This document shows, one piece after another, positions 24,173 through 32,163 of a stretch of 45,294 nucleotides of DNA. Positions within the stretch are counted from its first letter, which is position 1; each line of letters begins with the position of its first letter. Both the position numbers and the translations under genes were made by a program. Source of the DNA: Candidatus Pseudoscillospira faecavium (GTDB taxonomy: Bacteria; Bacillota; Clostridia; Oscillospirales; Oscillospiraceae); the NCBI GenBank assembly GCA_904420565.1, contig CAJFVV010000051.1, positions 1 through 45,294 of the forward strand, written 5' to 3'. The notes beneath the pieces are model-generated. The model saw only the letters and a list, made by a program, of their open reading frames with translations. It made no database searches and was not told the origin of the DNA.

Positions 24173-24739
24173 GTGGCGGAAAAGAAAATAAATCAACGGG
24201 TTATGCTGAGTAAACGGTTAATCAAGGAAAGCCTGACGGAGTTGTTAAAAACGAAGGGTATTCACAATTTGTCTGTGCGTTTGCTGTGCGAAACAGCGGG
24301 CATCAATCGGACTACTTTTTATAAGTATTATGGAAGCCAATATGATGTGCTGGCGGAAATGGAAGAAGAACTGCTGGAGAATATCCGCACAACGCTGGAG
24401 CGCGGTACGGCGGCGTCGGATCAGGAGCAGATTGAAGCCATTTGCGCTTATTTGGAACAGCATATCGATTCTATTCGTGTCTTGGTTGGAAATAATGTGG
24501 ATCCTGATTTTCCCAAAAAACTGTTTTATTTGCCGCAGATTCGTCAGATGATTTTGGAGCGCCTGGGGGATCGCTATGATAAAGAAGCGCAGAACTATGT
24601 TTATATTTTTATTGTCAATGGTGCATATCATCTGGTGCGGGAGTGGGTCGATCGGGATAGCAGACGCTCTTTTACAGAGATTGCCTTTTTGCTGGAAGAT
24701 TTAATTGACCGTATTTGCTGCCGGCAAACGGAAAATTGA
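24173..24739 (+). CDS. TetR-family regulator
   Basis: The 188-aa protein has the TetR N-terminal HTH (SKRLIKESLTELLKTKGIHN, LSVRLLCETAGINRTTFYKYY) and a C-terminal ligand/dimer domain ending VNGAYHLVREWVDRDSRRSFTEIAFLLEDLIDRI, similar to the TetR_C_7/DhaS-type group. It is divergent from the ABC efflux operon with overlapping promoters, so repression of that operon and of itself is the simplest reading. It starts with GTG at 24173 after GGGGAGG; the ATG at 24168 is in another frame and quickly stops. Confidence 0.93.
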   Translation: MAEKKINQRVMLSKRLIKESLTELLKTKGIHNLSVRLLCETAGINRTTFYKYYGSQYDVLAEMEEELLENIRTTLERGTAASDQEQIEAICAYLEQHIDSIRVLVGNNVDPDFPKKLFYLPQIRQMILERLGDRYDKEAQNYVYIFIVNGAYHLVREWVDRDSRRSFTEIAFLLEDLIDRICCRQTEN

Positions 24740-24742
24740 GCA

Positions 24743-24770
24743 AAGCGCCGGATTTCCCGGCGCTTGCTTT
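24743..24770 (+). terminator. Terminator of the TetR gene
   Basis: A 9-bp stem AAGCGCCGG (24743-24751) with CCGGCGCTT (24757-24765) and a GCTTTT tail lie just after the tetR stop codon. Confidence 0.8.
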
Positions 24771-24817
24771 TGGCATTGAAAAATTAAAAATTTTGTGCGG
24801 AGAATCTCTCTGTGAAA

Positions 24818-24853
24818 AACAGGAACTGCCCCGGATTGTGACCCGGGGCAGTT
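24818..24853 (-). terminator. Terminator of the rpe-recR operon
   Basis: An 11-bp perfect stem (24824-24834 with 24843-24853) lies just downstream of recR; on the minus strand it is followed after four bases by a TTTTT run. Confidence 0.8.
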
Positions 24854-24869
24854 TCTGCAGTTCAAAATT

Positions 24870-25469
24870 TCAAATTTCCCGGCGGCCTTCCAGGGCGCGC
24901 ATCAGCGTAGCGTCATCGGCAAATTCCAAATGACCGCCCACAGGGATGCCGTAGGCCAGGCGGGTGACTCGCACGCCAAAGGGCTTGAGCAGTCGGGCGA
25001 TATACATGGCGGTGGCTTCGCCTTCCGTATCCGGATTGGTGGCCATGATGACCTCCTGAATATCGCCCTGGGCGACCCGGTCCAGAAGGGATTTAATCTG
25101 CAGATCGTCGGGGCCGATATGGTTCATGGGGGAAATGACGCCGTGGAGTACATGATAGCGGCCGTGAAATTCCCGGGCGCGTTCAATGGCAATCACGTCC
25201 CTGGGGTCTGCCACGACGCAAACCACCGACGGATCCCGTTTTTGAGAGGCGCAAATCGAGCAGATGCCGCCGGCAGTGAGGTTCTGGCAGATAGGACAGC
25301 AGGTGACGTTTTTCTTGGCATTGACAATGGCGTCCGCGAATTCCTGCGCTTCCGTTTCCGGAAGACTCAGCACATAAAAGGCAAGGCGCTGGGCGCTTTT
25401 GCCGCCGATGCCGGGCAGTTTTGCAAACTGCTCCACCAATTTTTCCAGGGGTGCGGGAAAATATTCCAT
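24870..25469 (-). CDS. recR: Recombination protein RecR
   Basis: The 199-aa protein has the complete RecR layout: helix-hairpin-helix LPGIGGKSAQRLAFY (about 18-32), a four-Cys zinc finger (Cys57/58, Cys61, Cys70, Cys73), and a Toprim domain from VVADPRDVIAIE through ATNPDTEGEATAMYIARLL, ending RLAYGIPVGGHLEFADDATL. It works with RecO and RecF to load RecA at gaps. The ATG at 25469 follows AAAGGAGAG. It lies 28 bases after rpe in a two-gene operon; the more usual partners dnaX and yaaK are not adjacent. Confidence 0.97.
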   Translation of the reverse strand: MEYFPAPLEKLVEQFAKLPGIGGKSAQRLAFYVLSLPETEAQEFADAIVNAKKNVTCCPICQNLTAGGICSICASQKRDPSVVCVVADPRDVIAIERAREFHGRYHVLHGVISPMNHIGPDDLQIKSLLDRVAQGDIQEVIMATNPDTEGEATAMYIARLLKPFGVRVTRLAYGIPVGGHLEFADDATLMRALEGRREI

Positions 25470-25497
25470 AAAAGGGACTCTCCTTTTGCGTTGTATC

Positions 25498-26148
25498 TCA
25501 AAGACCGCGCAGCTGCCGGATGCGCGCGGGAATATCGTCGGCCTTGTAAACGGCGCTGCCGGCCACCAGTACATTGGCGCCGGCTTCCACTGCGATTTTG
25601 GCAGTATCAGGATCAATGCCGCCGTCTACTTCCAGCTCGCAGGCGGGATTTTGCGCATCGATATAGCGGCGGATGGCGCGGACTTTATCCATCATATCCG
25701 GCATAAATTTCTGGCCGCCGAAGCCGGGTTCCACAGTCATCACCAAAATGATATCCGACGCATGGAGAAAAGGCAGCACTGCTTCCGCGCGCGTGTTGGG
25801 CTTGAGAACAACGCCGGCCTTTTTTCCCTTGGTGTGGATTTTTTCCAGGGCAAGATGAATATTTTCCGGGGTGTCCGCCTCCACATGGCAGGTGACCAGG
25901 TCGGCGCCTGCATCGCAGAAACGCTCCACATAGCGAAGAGGCTGGACAATCATCAGGTGCACATCCAGCGGCAGAGTGGTAACGGGGCGGATGGACTGCA
26001 CCACCGGGATACCGATGGAGAGATTGGGCACGAAAATGCCGTCCATCACGTCCACATGCACATAGTCTGCGGTGGAAATGCGCTGAATATCGCGCTGAAG
26101 GTTGGCAAAATCTGCCGACAGGATAGAGGGAGCAATTTTGATCTGCAT
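25498..26148 (-). CDS. rpe: Ribulose-phosphate 3-epimerase
   Basis: The 216-aa TIM-barrel enzyme interconverts ribulose-5-phosphate and xylulose-5-phosphate in the pentose phosphate pathway. Visible motifs are IAPSILSADFANL, the metal-binding VHVDVMDGIFVPN and LDVHLMI, TVEPGFGGQKF with the flexible loop, and LEVDGGI before the phosphate site NVLVAGSAVY. All expected catalytic positions (two His, two Asp) are present. The ATG at 26148 follows AAAGGAG. It is cotranscribed with recR. Confidence 0.97.
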   Translation of the reverse strand: MQIKIAPSILSADFANLQRDIQRISTADYVHVDVMDGIFVPNLSIGIPVVQSIRPVTTLPLDVHLMIVQPLRYVERFCDAGADLVTCHVEADTPENIHLALEKIHTKGKKAGVVLKPNTRAEAVLPFLHASDIILVMTVEPGFGGQKFMPDMMDKVRAIRRYIDAQNPACELEVDGGIDPDTAKIAVEAGANVLVAGSAVYKADDIPARIRQLRGL

Positions 26149-26309
26149 CGTATCGTCTCCTTTGGAATGAAAGTTTGAGGGGAACAACGGGCTGCCTGCG
26201 GGCATAAAATACAGCAGGCGGTGCAAAGGGCAGTCAGCGGCACTCTTCATCTGAATTTGCGCTTTTGGGCTCCCGGCCGCATGATCTGGCCAGCCGCTTT
26301 CAGATAGAT

Positions 26310-26346
26310 ACGGAACGGATGCTGTTGCGGCGTCCGTTCCGTTTTT
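26310..26346. terminator. Hairpin with T-run between ilvA and rpe
   Basis: A 13-bp stem with one G-T pair (26310-26322 with 26330-26342) is followed by a T-run on the plus strand, where no gene ends. It lies 7 bases past the ilvA stop, so it may still end ilvA transcripts on the minus strand despite a poor U-tail there. The rest of 26149-26309 holds no recognisable gene. Confidence 0.6.
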
Positions 26347-26352
26347 TATGGG

Positions 26353-27573
26353 TTAATCGTATACACTCTGGGAATCCACTGCACGGGCATCGTAACCCTC
26401 TTTGCGCAGTGCTTCCAAAATGGCGGCTTTGTGTTCGTGGCCGAAGGCTTCGAGGGTGACGCGCAGCTCCACTTTGCTCAGGCGGTTGATGCTGACAAAC
26501 TGGTTGTGCTCCAGTTTGATGATGTTGCCGCTTTGCCGGGCCACGATTTCAGCCACATGGAGCAGTTCGCCGGGACGGTCCGGGAGCATCACGGAGAATG
26601 TGAACACGCGGCCGCGGTTGATCAGGCCGTACTGCACCAGGCTGGCCATAGTGATCACATCCATATTGCCGCCGGAGAGGATGGACACCACATTTTTGCC
26701 CTTGCAGTCCAGGTGCCGCAGTGCGGCCACGGACAGGAGGCCGGCATTCTCCACAATCATTTTGTGGTTTTCCATAATATCTAAAAAGGCATCCACCAGT
26801 TCGTCGTCCTCAATGGCGAGGAATTCATCCACATTTTTCTGCACATAAGGGAACACCAGATCACCGGGAGTGCGGACGGCCACGCCATCAGCAATGGTGA
26901 CGGCGGAAGGCAGCGTGACAATGTGCCCTGCCTCCACAGAGGCTTTCATGGACGCGGCGCCTGTGGGCTCCACACCGATGACCTTGACGTGGGGGTTGAG
27001 CAGCTTGGCCAGCGTGGAGACACCGGCCGCCAGCCCGCCGCCGCCGATGGGCACCAGGATGATATCCACATCCGGCAGAGACTGGAAAATTTCATAGGCA
27101 ATGGTACCCTGGCCGCAGGCGATATCCAGGTCATTGAATGGCGGGATATATGTGATATGCTGCTCCTGCGCCAGCTTGATGGCGTACTCGGCTGCATCAT
27201 CAAAGACTGCGCCGTAGAGAATCACTTTGGCGCCGTATTGTTTGGTGCGGTTGACCTTCATCAGCGGCGTGGTGGTGGGCATGACCACAGTGGCTTTCAC
27301 ACCGGCTACCTGGGCGGCATAAGCCACGCCCTGGGCATGGTTTCCCGCGGAGGCAGTGATCAGACCGTGGGCTTTCTGCTCGTCGGTCAGCTTGCTGGTT
27401 TTGTAGTAAGCACCGCGAATTTTATAGGCACCGGTTACCTGCAGATTTTCCGGCTTCAGATAGACTTCGTTGCCGCACAGCGCGGAGAAATATTTGCTGT
27501 GAACGAGTGCGGTGTCGGAGATTACGCCGCGCAGCACGGCACGGGCTTCTTTAAATTGTTCCAATGTCAACAT
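26353..27573 (-). CDS. ilvA: Threonine ammonia-lyase with ACT domain
   Basis: The 406-aa PLP enzyme deaminates threonine to 2-oxobutyrate. The PLP Lys is in GAYKIRGA (Lys51), the Asn/Gly loop is SAGNHAQG, the phosphate-binding loop is PIGGGGLAAG, and a Ser-containing SGGNMD near residue 310 contacts the pyridine ring. The C-terminal 75 residues form one ACT-like domain (VFTFSVMLPDRPGELLHVAEIV). The length matches the short class that is often catabolic (TdcB-like with ACT) rather than the two-ACT biosynthetic type. It starts at ATG 27573 after GAGGAG. It is monocistronic. Confidence 0.95.
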   Translation of the reverse strand: MLTLEQFKEARAVLRGVISDTALVHSKYFSALCGNEVYLKPENLQVTGAYKIRGAYYKTSKLTDEQKAHGLITASAGNHAQGVAYAAQVAGVKATVVMPTTTPLMKVNRTKQYGAKVILYGAVFDDAAEYAIKLAQEQHITYIPPFNDLDIACGQGTIAYEIFQSLPDVDIILVPIGGGGLAAGVSTLAKLLNPHVKVIGVEPTGAASMKASVEAGHIVTLPSAVTIADGVAVRTPGDLVFPYVQKNVDEFLAIEDDELVDAFLDIMENHKMIVENAGLLSVAALRHLDCKGKNVVSILSGGNMDVITMASLVQYGLINRGRVFTFSVMLPDRPGELLHVAEIVARQSGNIIKLEHNQFVSINRLSKVELRVTLEAFGHEHKAAILEALRKEGYDARAVDSQSVYD

Positions 27574-27633
27574 GGATAACTCCTCTTTTTATGGGAAATT
27601 CCGACCAAACGCCGGTGTGTTGGCTGTTTCTTT

Positions 27634-27661
27634 ATGATAGCAAACTGAGGGAAAATGTCAA
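27634..27661 (-). promoter_or_regulatory. ilvA: Promoter of ilvA
   Basis: On the minus strand a perfect TTGACA (27661-27656), 16 bases and TATCAT (27639-27634) lie about 60 bases upstream of ilvA. Confidence 0.7.
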
Positions 27662-27786
27662 TGTGCATTCGCCCTGACTGTGCGGAAATTGTAACGAAGT
27701 TGCATCATTTTGGAAACAGATTTGTGTCGGATTGAGAGCGTTTATTAAGAACGGTTTAAGACTTTCGCAAGAAGTCGCAAAGTGCC

Positions 27787-27814
27787 TTGCAATCTGCGTT
27801 TGAGATGGTATGAT
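27787..27814 (+). promoter_or_regulatory. Extended -10 promoter of the glycosyltransferase gene
   Basis: TTGCAA (27787-27792), 16 bases and TGGTATGAT (TG-n extended -10, hexamer 27809-27814) end 29 bases before the start codon at 27844. Confidence 0.65.
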
Positions 27815-27843
27815 AGGCTCACCGATAAGGGGGTTGGTCAGCG

Positions 27844-29181
27844 ATGCTGAGTTTTATTCATATCTTTAATCTGCTGCTTTCTGTGTTCATCACAGTGGCT
27901 TTTGCATATCAGGGCGTTTTTATGTTGATTGGTTTTCTCCAGCGCAGGCGGGCCCGCCTGTATGATGCGCCGCAGGCGAAAGAGCTGCGGCGCTACGCGG
28001 CAGTTATCTCTGCCCGCAATGAGGAAGCGGTCATCGGCGAACTGATTGCCAGCCTCAGGGAACAGGATTACCCGCAGGAATTGCTGGATATTTATGTGGT
28101 GGCAGACAACTGTACCGACAAAACTGCCAGCTGTGCCCGCCTGGCAGGCGCCACAGTATATGAGCGCTTCAACACTGAGCAGGTGGGCAAGGGCTATGCG
28201 CTGGATTATCTGTTCAGTCGTTTGCGCAGCGCTGGATTGGATCAGAATTACGCAGGTTATTTTGTATTTGATGCGGACAATTTAGTGGACCGCAATTTTG
28301 TGAGAGAAATGAACAACACTGCGTGCAGCGGCGATTTTGCGGCAATTACCAGTTACCGCAATTCCAAGAATTTCGGCTCCAACTGGATCAGCGCAGGATA
28401 TTCCCTGTGGTTTTTGCGTGAAGCACGCTTTTTGAATTTCCCGCGTATGCTGGTAGGCTCTAACTGCACCATTTCCGGAACTGGCTTCCTGATTTCGGCA
28501 GATATCATCCGGGAAAACGGCGGCTGGCCGTTCCATCTGCTGACAGAGGATCTCCAGTTTTCTGCGGACTGCACATCGGATGGAAAGCGCATCGGTTATT
28601 GTGACAAAGCGGTGATTTACGACGAGCAGCCCACGCGTTTCCGCCAGAGCTGGGATCAGCGCCTGCGCTGGACCAAGGGATTTTATCAGGTGGCGTGGCA
28701 TTATGCGCCGCAGCTGATCCGCGGCATGGGACGCGGTGGAAAAAAGCTGCTGTCCTGTTATGATATTTTAATGGTTGTAGCGCCGGGATCCTTGTTAACC
28801 GTATCGCTGCTTCTGGTCAATCTTTTGGTGGCGTTGTCCTGTTTCACACAACCGGGTTATCTGGTAGATGATATTGTGCTGACGGAATTTCGCTTTTTAG
28901 TGACCAATCTCATTACCTACTATTTTGGCTTCATGGCTATGGGGGCGGTGACAGTCTATTGCGAATGGGATAACATTTATGCAACAAAAGTGCAAAAATT
29001 GGGTTATCTGTTTACATTCCCGCTTTTTATGATGACTTATGTACCCATTGCTGTTGTGGCGCTGCGCCGTAAAGTAGAGTGGAAACCGATACAGCATCAT
29101 GCTTCCGGCACTGTGATGAAAACTGCGCAGCGCAAATCGTCCAGGTCGTCTTTGCAGACGCTTCTGGATCGCAGTGCTTGA
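27844..29181 (+). CDS. Membrane glycosyltransferase, family 2 (processive type)
   Basis: The 445-aa protein has an N-terminal membrane helix (LLLSVFITVAFAYQGVFMLIGF), a GT-A domain with SARNEEAVIGELIASL and VADNCTDKT, the metal-binding DADN motif (about 141-144), TEDLQFS (about 234) and the product-binding QRLRW (about 272). At least three C-terminal membrane helices follow. The D-D-D-QxxRW signature marks processive synthases such as cellulose, hyaluronan or poly-N-acetylglucosamine makers. No PilZ domain or partner genes are present, so the product is unknown. ATG 27844 lies after GGGGGTTGG, a moderate site. It is monocistronic with its own terminator. Confidence 0.92.
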   Translation: MLSFIHIFNLLLSVFITVAFAYQGVFMLIGFLQRRRARLYDAPQAKELRRYAAVISARNEEAVIGELIASLREQDYPQELLDIYVVADNCTDKTASCARLAGATVYERFNTEQVGKGYALDYLFSRLRSAGLDQNYAGYFVFDADNLVDRNFVREMNNTACSGDFAAITSYRNSKNFGSNWISAGYSLWFLREARFLNFPRMLVGSNCTISGTGFLISADIIRENGGWPFHLLTEDLQFSADCTSDGKRIGYCDKAVIYDEQPTRFRQSWDQRLRWTKGFYQVAWHYAPQLIRGMGRGGKKLLSCYDILMVVAPGSLLTVSLLLVNLLVALSCFTQPGYLVDDIVLTEFRFLVTNLITYYFGFMAMGAVTVYCEWDNIYATKVQKLGYLFTFPLFMMTYVPIAVVALRRKVEWKPIQHHASGTVMKTAQRKSSRSSLQTLLDRSA

Positions 29182-29218
29182 AATTTACGATTATCTTTTT
29201 CCTACATATCTTCCTTCT

Positions 29219-29256
29219 GGACAGGCATATCTGATGGATATGCCTGTCCGCCCTTT
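29219..29256 (+). terminator. Terminator of the glycosyltransferase gene
   Basis: A 13-bp perfect stem (29219-29231 with 29237-29249) with a 5-base loop and a GCCCTTTT tail lies 38 bases after the stop codon. Confidence 0.88.
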
Positions 29257-29633
29257 TACAGCTGTGTATTTGTAAAATAGGCCAGAAACATTCGAACTTT
29301 TTAAAATGCGGTGCTGTGCTTATCATAACTGGAAGGTGCGATATCAATGTATCGGTTGACAGTTTCGGTTTTTCTGCAGCGAATACTGCTGCGGCCGAAA
29401 AACTGAGTATATGCAGATTGTCAAATGGTGCATTGGAGTCCTCTCTGAACACCCGGCCAAATGCTGCCCGGTCATTGAAATGATAATTTTTTGTATAATT
29501 TAAAGAATATTCTCCTTTTTGTAGTCTGTTTTTGCCGGTTCCGGATGATTTCTGTCGTCTGGGACCGGCATTATTGCTGCATGTTTTGTGCAACAGAGGG
29601 AAGAGTTTTCTGCCCGGTGCAAGCGCCGCAAAA
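29257..29633. other. Intergenic stretch with promoter-like element and hairpins, possible small RNA
   Basis: About 375 bases lie without a convincing protein gene. ATAATTTTTTGTATAATTT at 29483-29501 contains a TATAAT box. About 35 bases downstream a 10-bp stem with one G-T pair (29533-29542 with 29561-29570) could end a transcript of roughly 70 bases. A separate imperfect hairpin lies around 29360-29405. A minus-strand open frame crosses the region but runs through the terminator at 29219 and has no good start. A small RNA is possible but unproven. Confidence 0.3.
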
Positions 29634-29658
29634 AGCGGGCCGGATTTTCCGGCCCGCT
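29630..29658 (-). terminator. Terminator of the yaaO-holB-ricT operon
   Basis: An 11-bp GC-rich stem (29634-29644 with 29648-29658) is followed on the minus strand by TTTT; it lies 15 bases downstream of the ricT stop codon. Confidence 0.9.
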
Positions 29659-29673
29659 GCGGGATGATATGAA

Positions 29674-31041
29674 TTAAGAGGGCTTGGCGCTGTCGCCGCC
29701 CTTGGCGCCGCCGCGGCCGCGGCGGAAGGGACGGCGTCCCCGGCGGCGGTTTTTCCGCTCGCCGCTGTCTTTTGCGTCTGCCCCGTCGGGAGCAACGGGG
29801 GAGGCGGCGTTCTTTGCCAAGGGAATGCTGGAAGCAAAACGCAGAGGACGAGGCCCGGGGTCACGGGAGGAAGCGGGCTGCTTGGCAGCTTTTTCCGCGC
29901 TTTTCTCCGAACTGATGCGGTGTTTTCCTTCCTCGCCGCCGTTTCGGCGTCCCCGGCCGCCCCTGTGGGAACGGCGGCCTTGCGGTTTTTCTCCGCCTCT
30001 GCTGCTTTCAGCTTCTTTGGCAGGCGCTTCTTTGGCAGATGGAGCGCTTTGGGATGCTGCCGCTTTGTGCGCACTGCGTTCGCGGCGGGGAGCAGACGTT
30101 TCGGCAGCGTGCTGGGATGCAGCGGCTGCCGGAGCGGAAAAGTCCGTTTCCATGCCAAAAGGCTCTGGTTCCGCTTCGGTTATGATCCGGGCAGGCCGGG
30201 CAGGAATGTCGATGCCGTCCCGGCTGCCCTTGCCGTTGCGCAGAACAATGATTTCGCCTACCTGATAGGTTTTCGGGGCTTCCGGTGCGTCATCCAGCCG
30301 CACGGTTACGGTTTCCTTGACCAGATTGATGGCGCTGATATTGCCGGGGCCATCGGGCGTCTGCACAAAGGAATCATTTTTGGGCATGCGGGTTTGGGCG
30401 TCCTCGTAAGCGTGCTGCTCGTATTTCAGGCAGCACATCAACCGGCCGCAGGAGCCGGAAATTTTGGTGGGATTCAAACTGAGATTCTGGGTTTTGGCCA
30501 TTTTGATGGAAACGGGCTGGAACTCATCCAAAAATCGTTTGCAGCAGAAGGGCTGGCCGCAGATGCCCAGACCGCCCAGCATTTTTGCCTCGTCGCGCAC
30601 GCCGATCTGGCGCAGCTCAATGCGGGCGTGGAACACGCTGGCCAGATCCTTGACCAGTTCGCGGAAATCCACCCGGCCATCGGCTGTGAAGAAAAAGAGA
30701 ATTTTATTTCCCTCAAAGCCGCACTCCACGTCCACCAGTTTCATTTCCAGGCCGTGAGCGGCAATTTTTTCCTCGCAGATGGCAAAGGCTTCCTTTTCCC
30801 GCCGTGTGTTGCGCTCCACTGTTTTGCGGTCTTCTTCATTGGCCAGGCGGTGCATGGGGCGCAAAGGCTGAATGACGGCGTGATCTTCCACCATATGGTT
30901 GCCGCGCACGCAGGTGCCGAATTCGGCGCCCTGGGCAGTTTCCACGACAACCTCGTCGCCTTCCTGGACGCTGATGCCCTGGGGATCAAAAAAATAAGCT
31001 TTACAGCCGCCGCGGAAGCGGACGCTGATAACTTCTGTCAA
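29674..31041 (-). CDS. ricT: RicT/YaaT-type PSP1 protein with long basic tail
   Basis: The 455-aa protein starts TEVISVRFRGGCKAYFFDP, as in RicT (YaaT). It contains the PSP1 domain with conserved Cys motifs GGLGICGQPFCCKRF and SGSCGRLMCCLKYE. In Bacillus, RicT binds RicA and RicF around Fe-S clusters and aids RNase Y-dependent mRNA maturation and sporulation. Beyond about residue 275 an extra 180-residue low-complexity tail follows, Ala/Glu-rich and then very Arg/Gly-rich (GRRSHRGGRGRR, RRRGRRPFRRGRGG), which suggests RNA binding. The start is TTG 31041, 8 bases after AAAAGGAGG; no ATG or GTG fits. It is the last gene of the decarboxylase-holB-ricT group, after a 246-base gap. Confidence 0.92.
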   Translation of the reverse strand: MTEVISVRFRGGCKAYFFDPQGISVQEGDEVVVETAQGAEFGTCVRGNHMVEDHAVIQPLRPMHRLANEEDRKTVERNTRREKEAFAICEEKIAAHGLEMKLVDVECGFEGNKILFFFTADGRVDFRELVKDLASVFHARIELRQIGVRDEAKMLGGLGICGQPFCCKRFLDEFQPVSIKMAKTQNLSLNPTKISGSCGRLMCCLKYEQHAYEDAQTRMPKNDSFVQTPDGPGNISAINLVKETVTVRLDDAPEAPKTYQVGEIIVLRNGKGSRDGIDIPARPARIITEAEPEPFGMETDFSAPAAAASQHAAETSAPRRERSAHKAAASQSAPSAKEAPAKEAESSRGGEKPQGRRSHRGGRGRRNGGEEGKHRISSEKSAEKAAKQPASSRDPGPRPLRFASSIPLAKNAASPVAPDGADAKDSGERKNRRRGRRPFRRGRGGAKGGDSAKPS

Positions 31042-31287
31042 AATGTATACCTCCTTTTGAACGTTTGGGTAAGCGGGGGCGTTTGCACCGGAAAAAAGCG
31101 GTGCTCTTTCCGGAGTGCCCCCTGCCTTCTCACGGGAAGGCAGATGCGGACGCAATCGGCCACAGAATACGATGTGTCCTGCGCAGGAGAGCATATCCCG
31201 CTGCGCGCAGTTGAAAATTGATGGCTCAGACGCTGGCGCGGCGGAGAATCAAAAAAGACTGTTTCCCTGAAGTTAAGCGGCTGGGCA

Positions 31288-32163
31288 TCAGGCTTTTTTG
31301 GAAAGAAATGTGGAAAGCTCGGCTGCCAGGGCACCGAGCATGTGGCCGACGCCGACATTGAAATCACTTTCCCGGCGATAACGCTCTAATATGTCTATTA
31401 TGCCCATCAGCTGCACTTTTGTCAATTTTTTTGCCAGTTTTTCCGCCATTTCTCCATAAAATGCGGGAGCTTTTTGCCCATATTGAAGCAAAAGAGCGGC
31501 AGCGCACAGTTCGCGGGCAGCGGCAAGCAGTGCGGCAAGGTCTGCGCGCTTGAGTTTGGCCCCTTCCAGAGAGCAGAGATAGGACACCAGCGCATCTTCG
31601 CGCAGCTGATATAAATAGTCGCCCAATTCCAGGGCGCGTTCGCGCATGACATCTTCTTGTTCTGTGTTCTGGGGACCGCGCAGCTTCAGTTCGACACAGC
31701 GGGAGCGGATGGTAGGCAGAATGGCTGCGGCATTTTCCGACAGGAACAGAAAAGCGGCATAGCGCGGCCCTTCTTCCACCGTTTTGAGCAGAATGTCCTG
31801 GCAGCGGCTGTCCAGCTGGGCGCAGTCATCGAAAATATAGACTTTGCGTGCGCCTTCGTTGGGGCGGATATAGGCATCGGCGCACAGGGCGCGCACGGTG
31901 TCCACCGGCAATGTTTTGTGGGCGTCGTCGCGCACGGTGATTACATCCGGATGAATGCCGACAAAAACCTTGCGGCAGGCGGGGCAGATTTTGCAGGGAC
32001 GGTCACCATCGGCGGTGCACTCCATGGCGGCGGCAATGTAGCGGGCCAGCTCGTGCTTGCCGCTGCCGTGCTCGCCGCTGAGCAGCAGGGCGTGGTGCAG
32101 TGTGCCGCGGCGGGCGGCGGCGCGGATTTGGGTATAAATGCGGTCGTTCAGGGATTCGCTCAT
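31288..32163 (-). CDS. holB: DNA polymerase III delta-prime subunit
   Basis: The 291-aa AAA+ protein is a clamp-loader subunit. Features are a P-loop-like GEHGSGKHE (the usual Thr/Ser after Lys is His), a four-Cys zinc module (Cys49, Cys57, Cys60, Cys63), YIFDDCAQLDSRCQDILLKTVEEGP (Walker B/DEAD-like helix region) and sensor-1 IRSRCVELKL. Delta-prime does not need ATP hydrolysis, so the altered P-loop is in keeping. Its ATG overlaps the decarboxylase stop codon by ATGA, so translation is coupled. ricT follows, as in Bacillus. Confidence 0.93.
   Translation of the reverse strand: MSESLNDRIYTQIRAAARRGTLHHALLLSGEHGSGKHELARYIAAAMECTADGDRPCKICPACRKVFVGIHPDVITVRDDAHKTLPVDTVRALCADAYIRPNEGARKVYIFDDCAQLDSRCQDILLKTVEEGPRYAAFLFLSENAAAILPTIRSRCVELKLRGPQNTEQEDVMRERALELGDYLYQLREDALVSYLCSLEGAKLKRADLAALLAAARELCAAALLLQYGQKAPAFYGEMAEKLAKKLTKVQLMGIIDILERYRRESDFNVGVGHMLGALAAELSTFLSKKA

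Noticed and set aside
26149-26352. tRNA-like or riboswitch-like folding between rpe and ilvA
   Set aside because: GC-rich pairs exist (CCGGCC/GGCCAG) but there is no cloverleaf, T-loop sequence or known riboswitch core; only the hairpin at 26310 is convincing.
29027-29593. Minus-strand open frame of 188 codons after the glycosyltransferase
   Set aside because: It crosses the glycosyltransferase terminator and 3' end on the opposite strand, lacks a usable start after the AAAAAGGAG-like site, and resembles no family.
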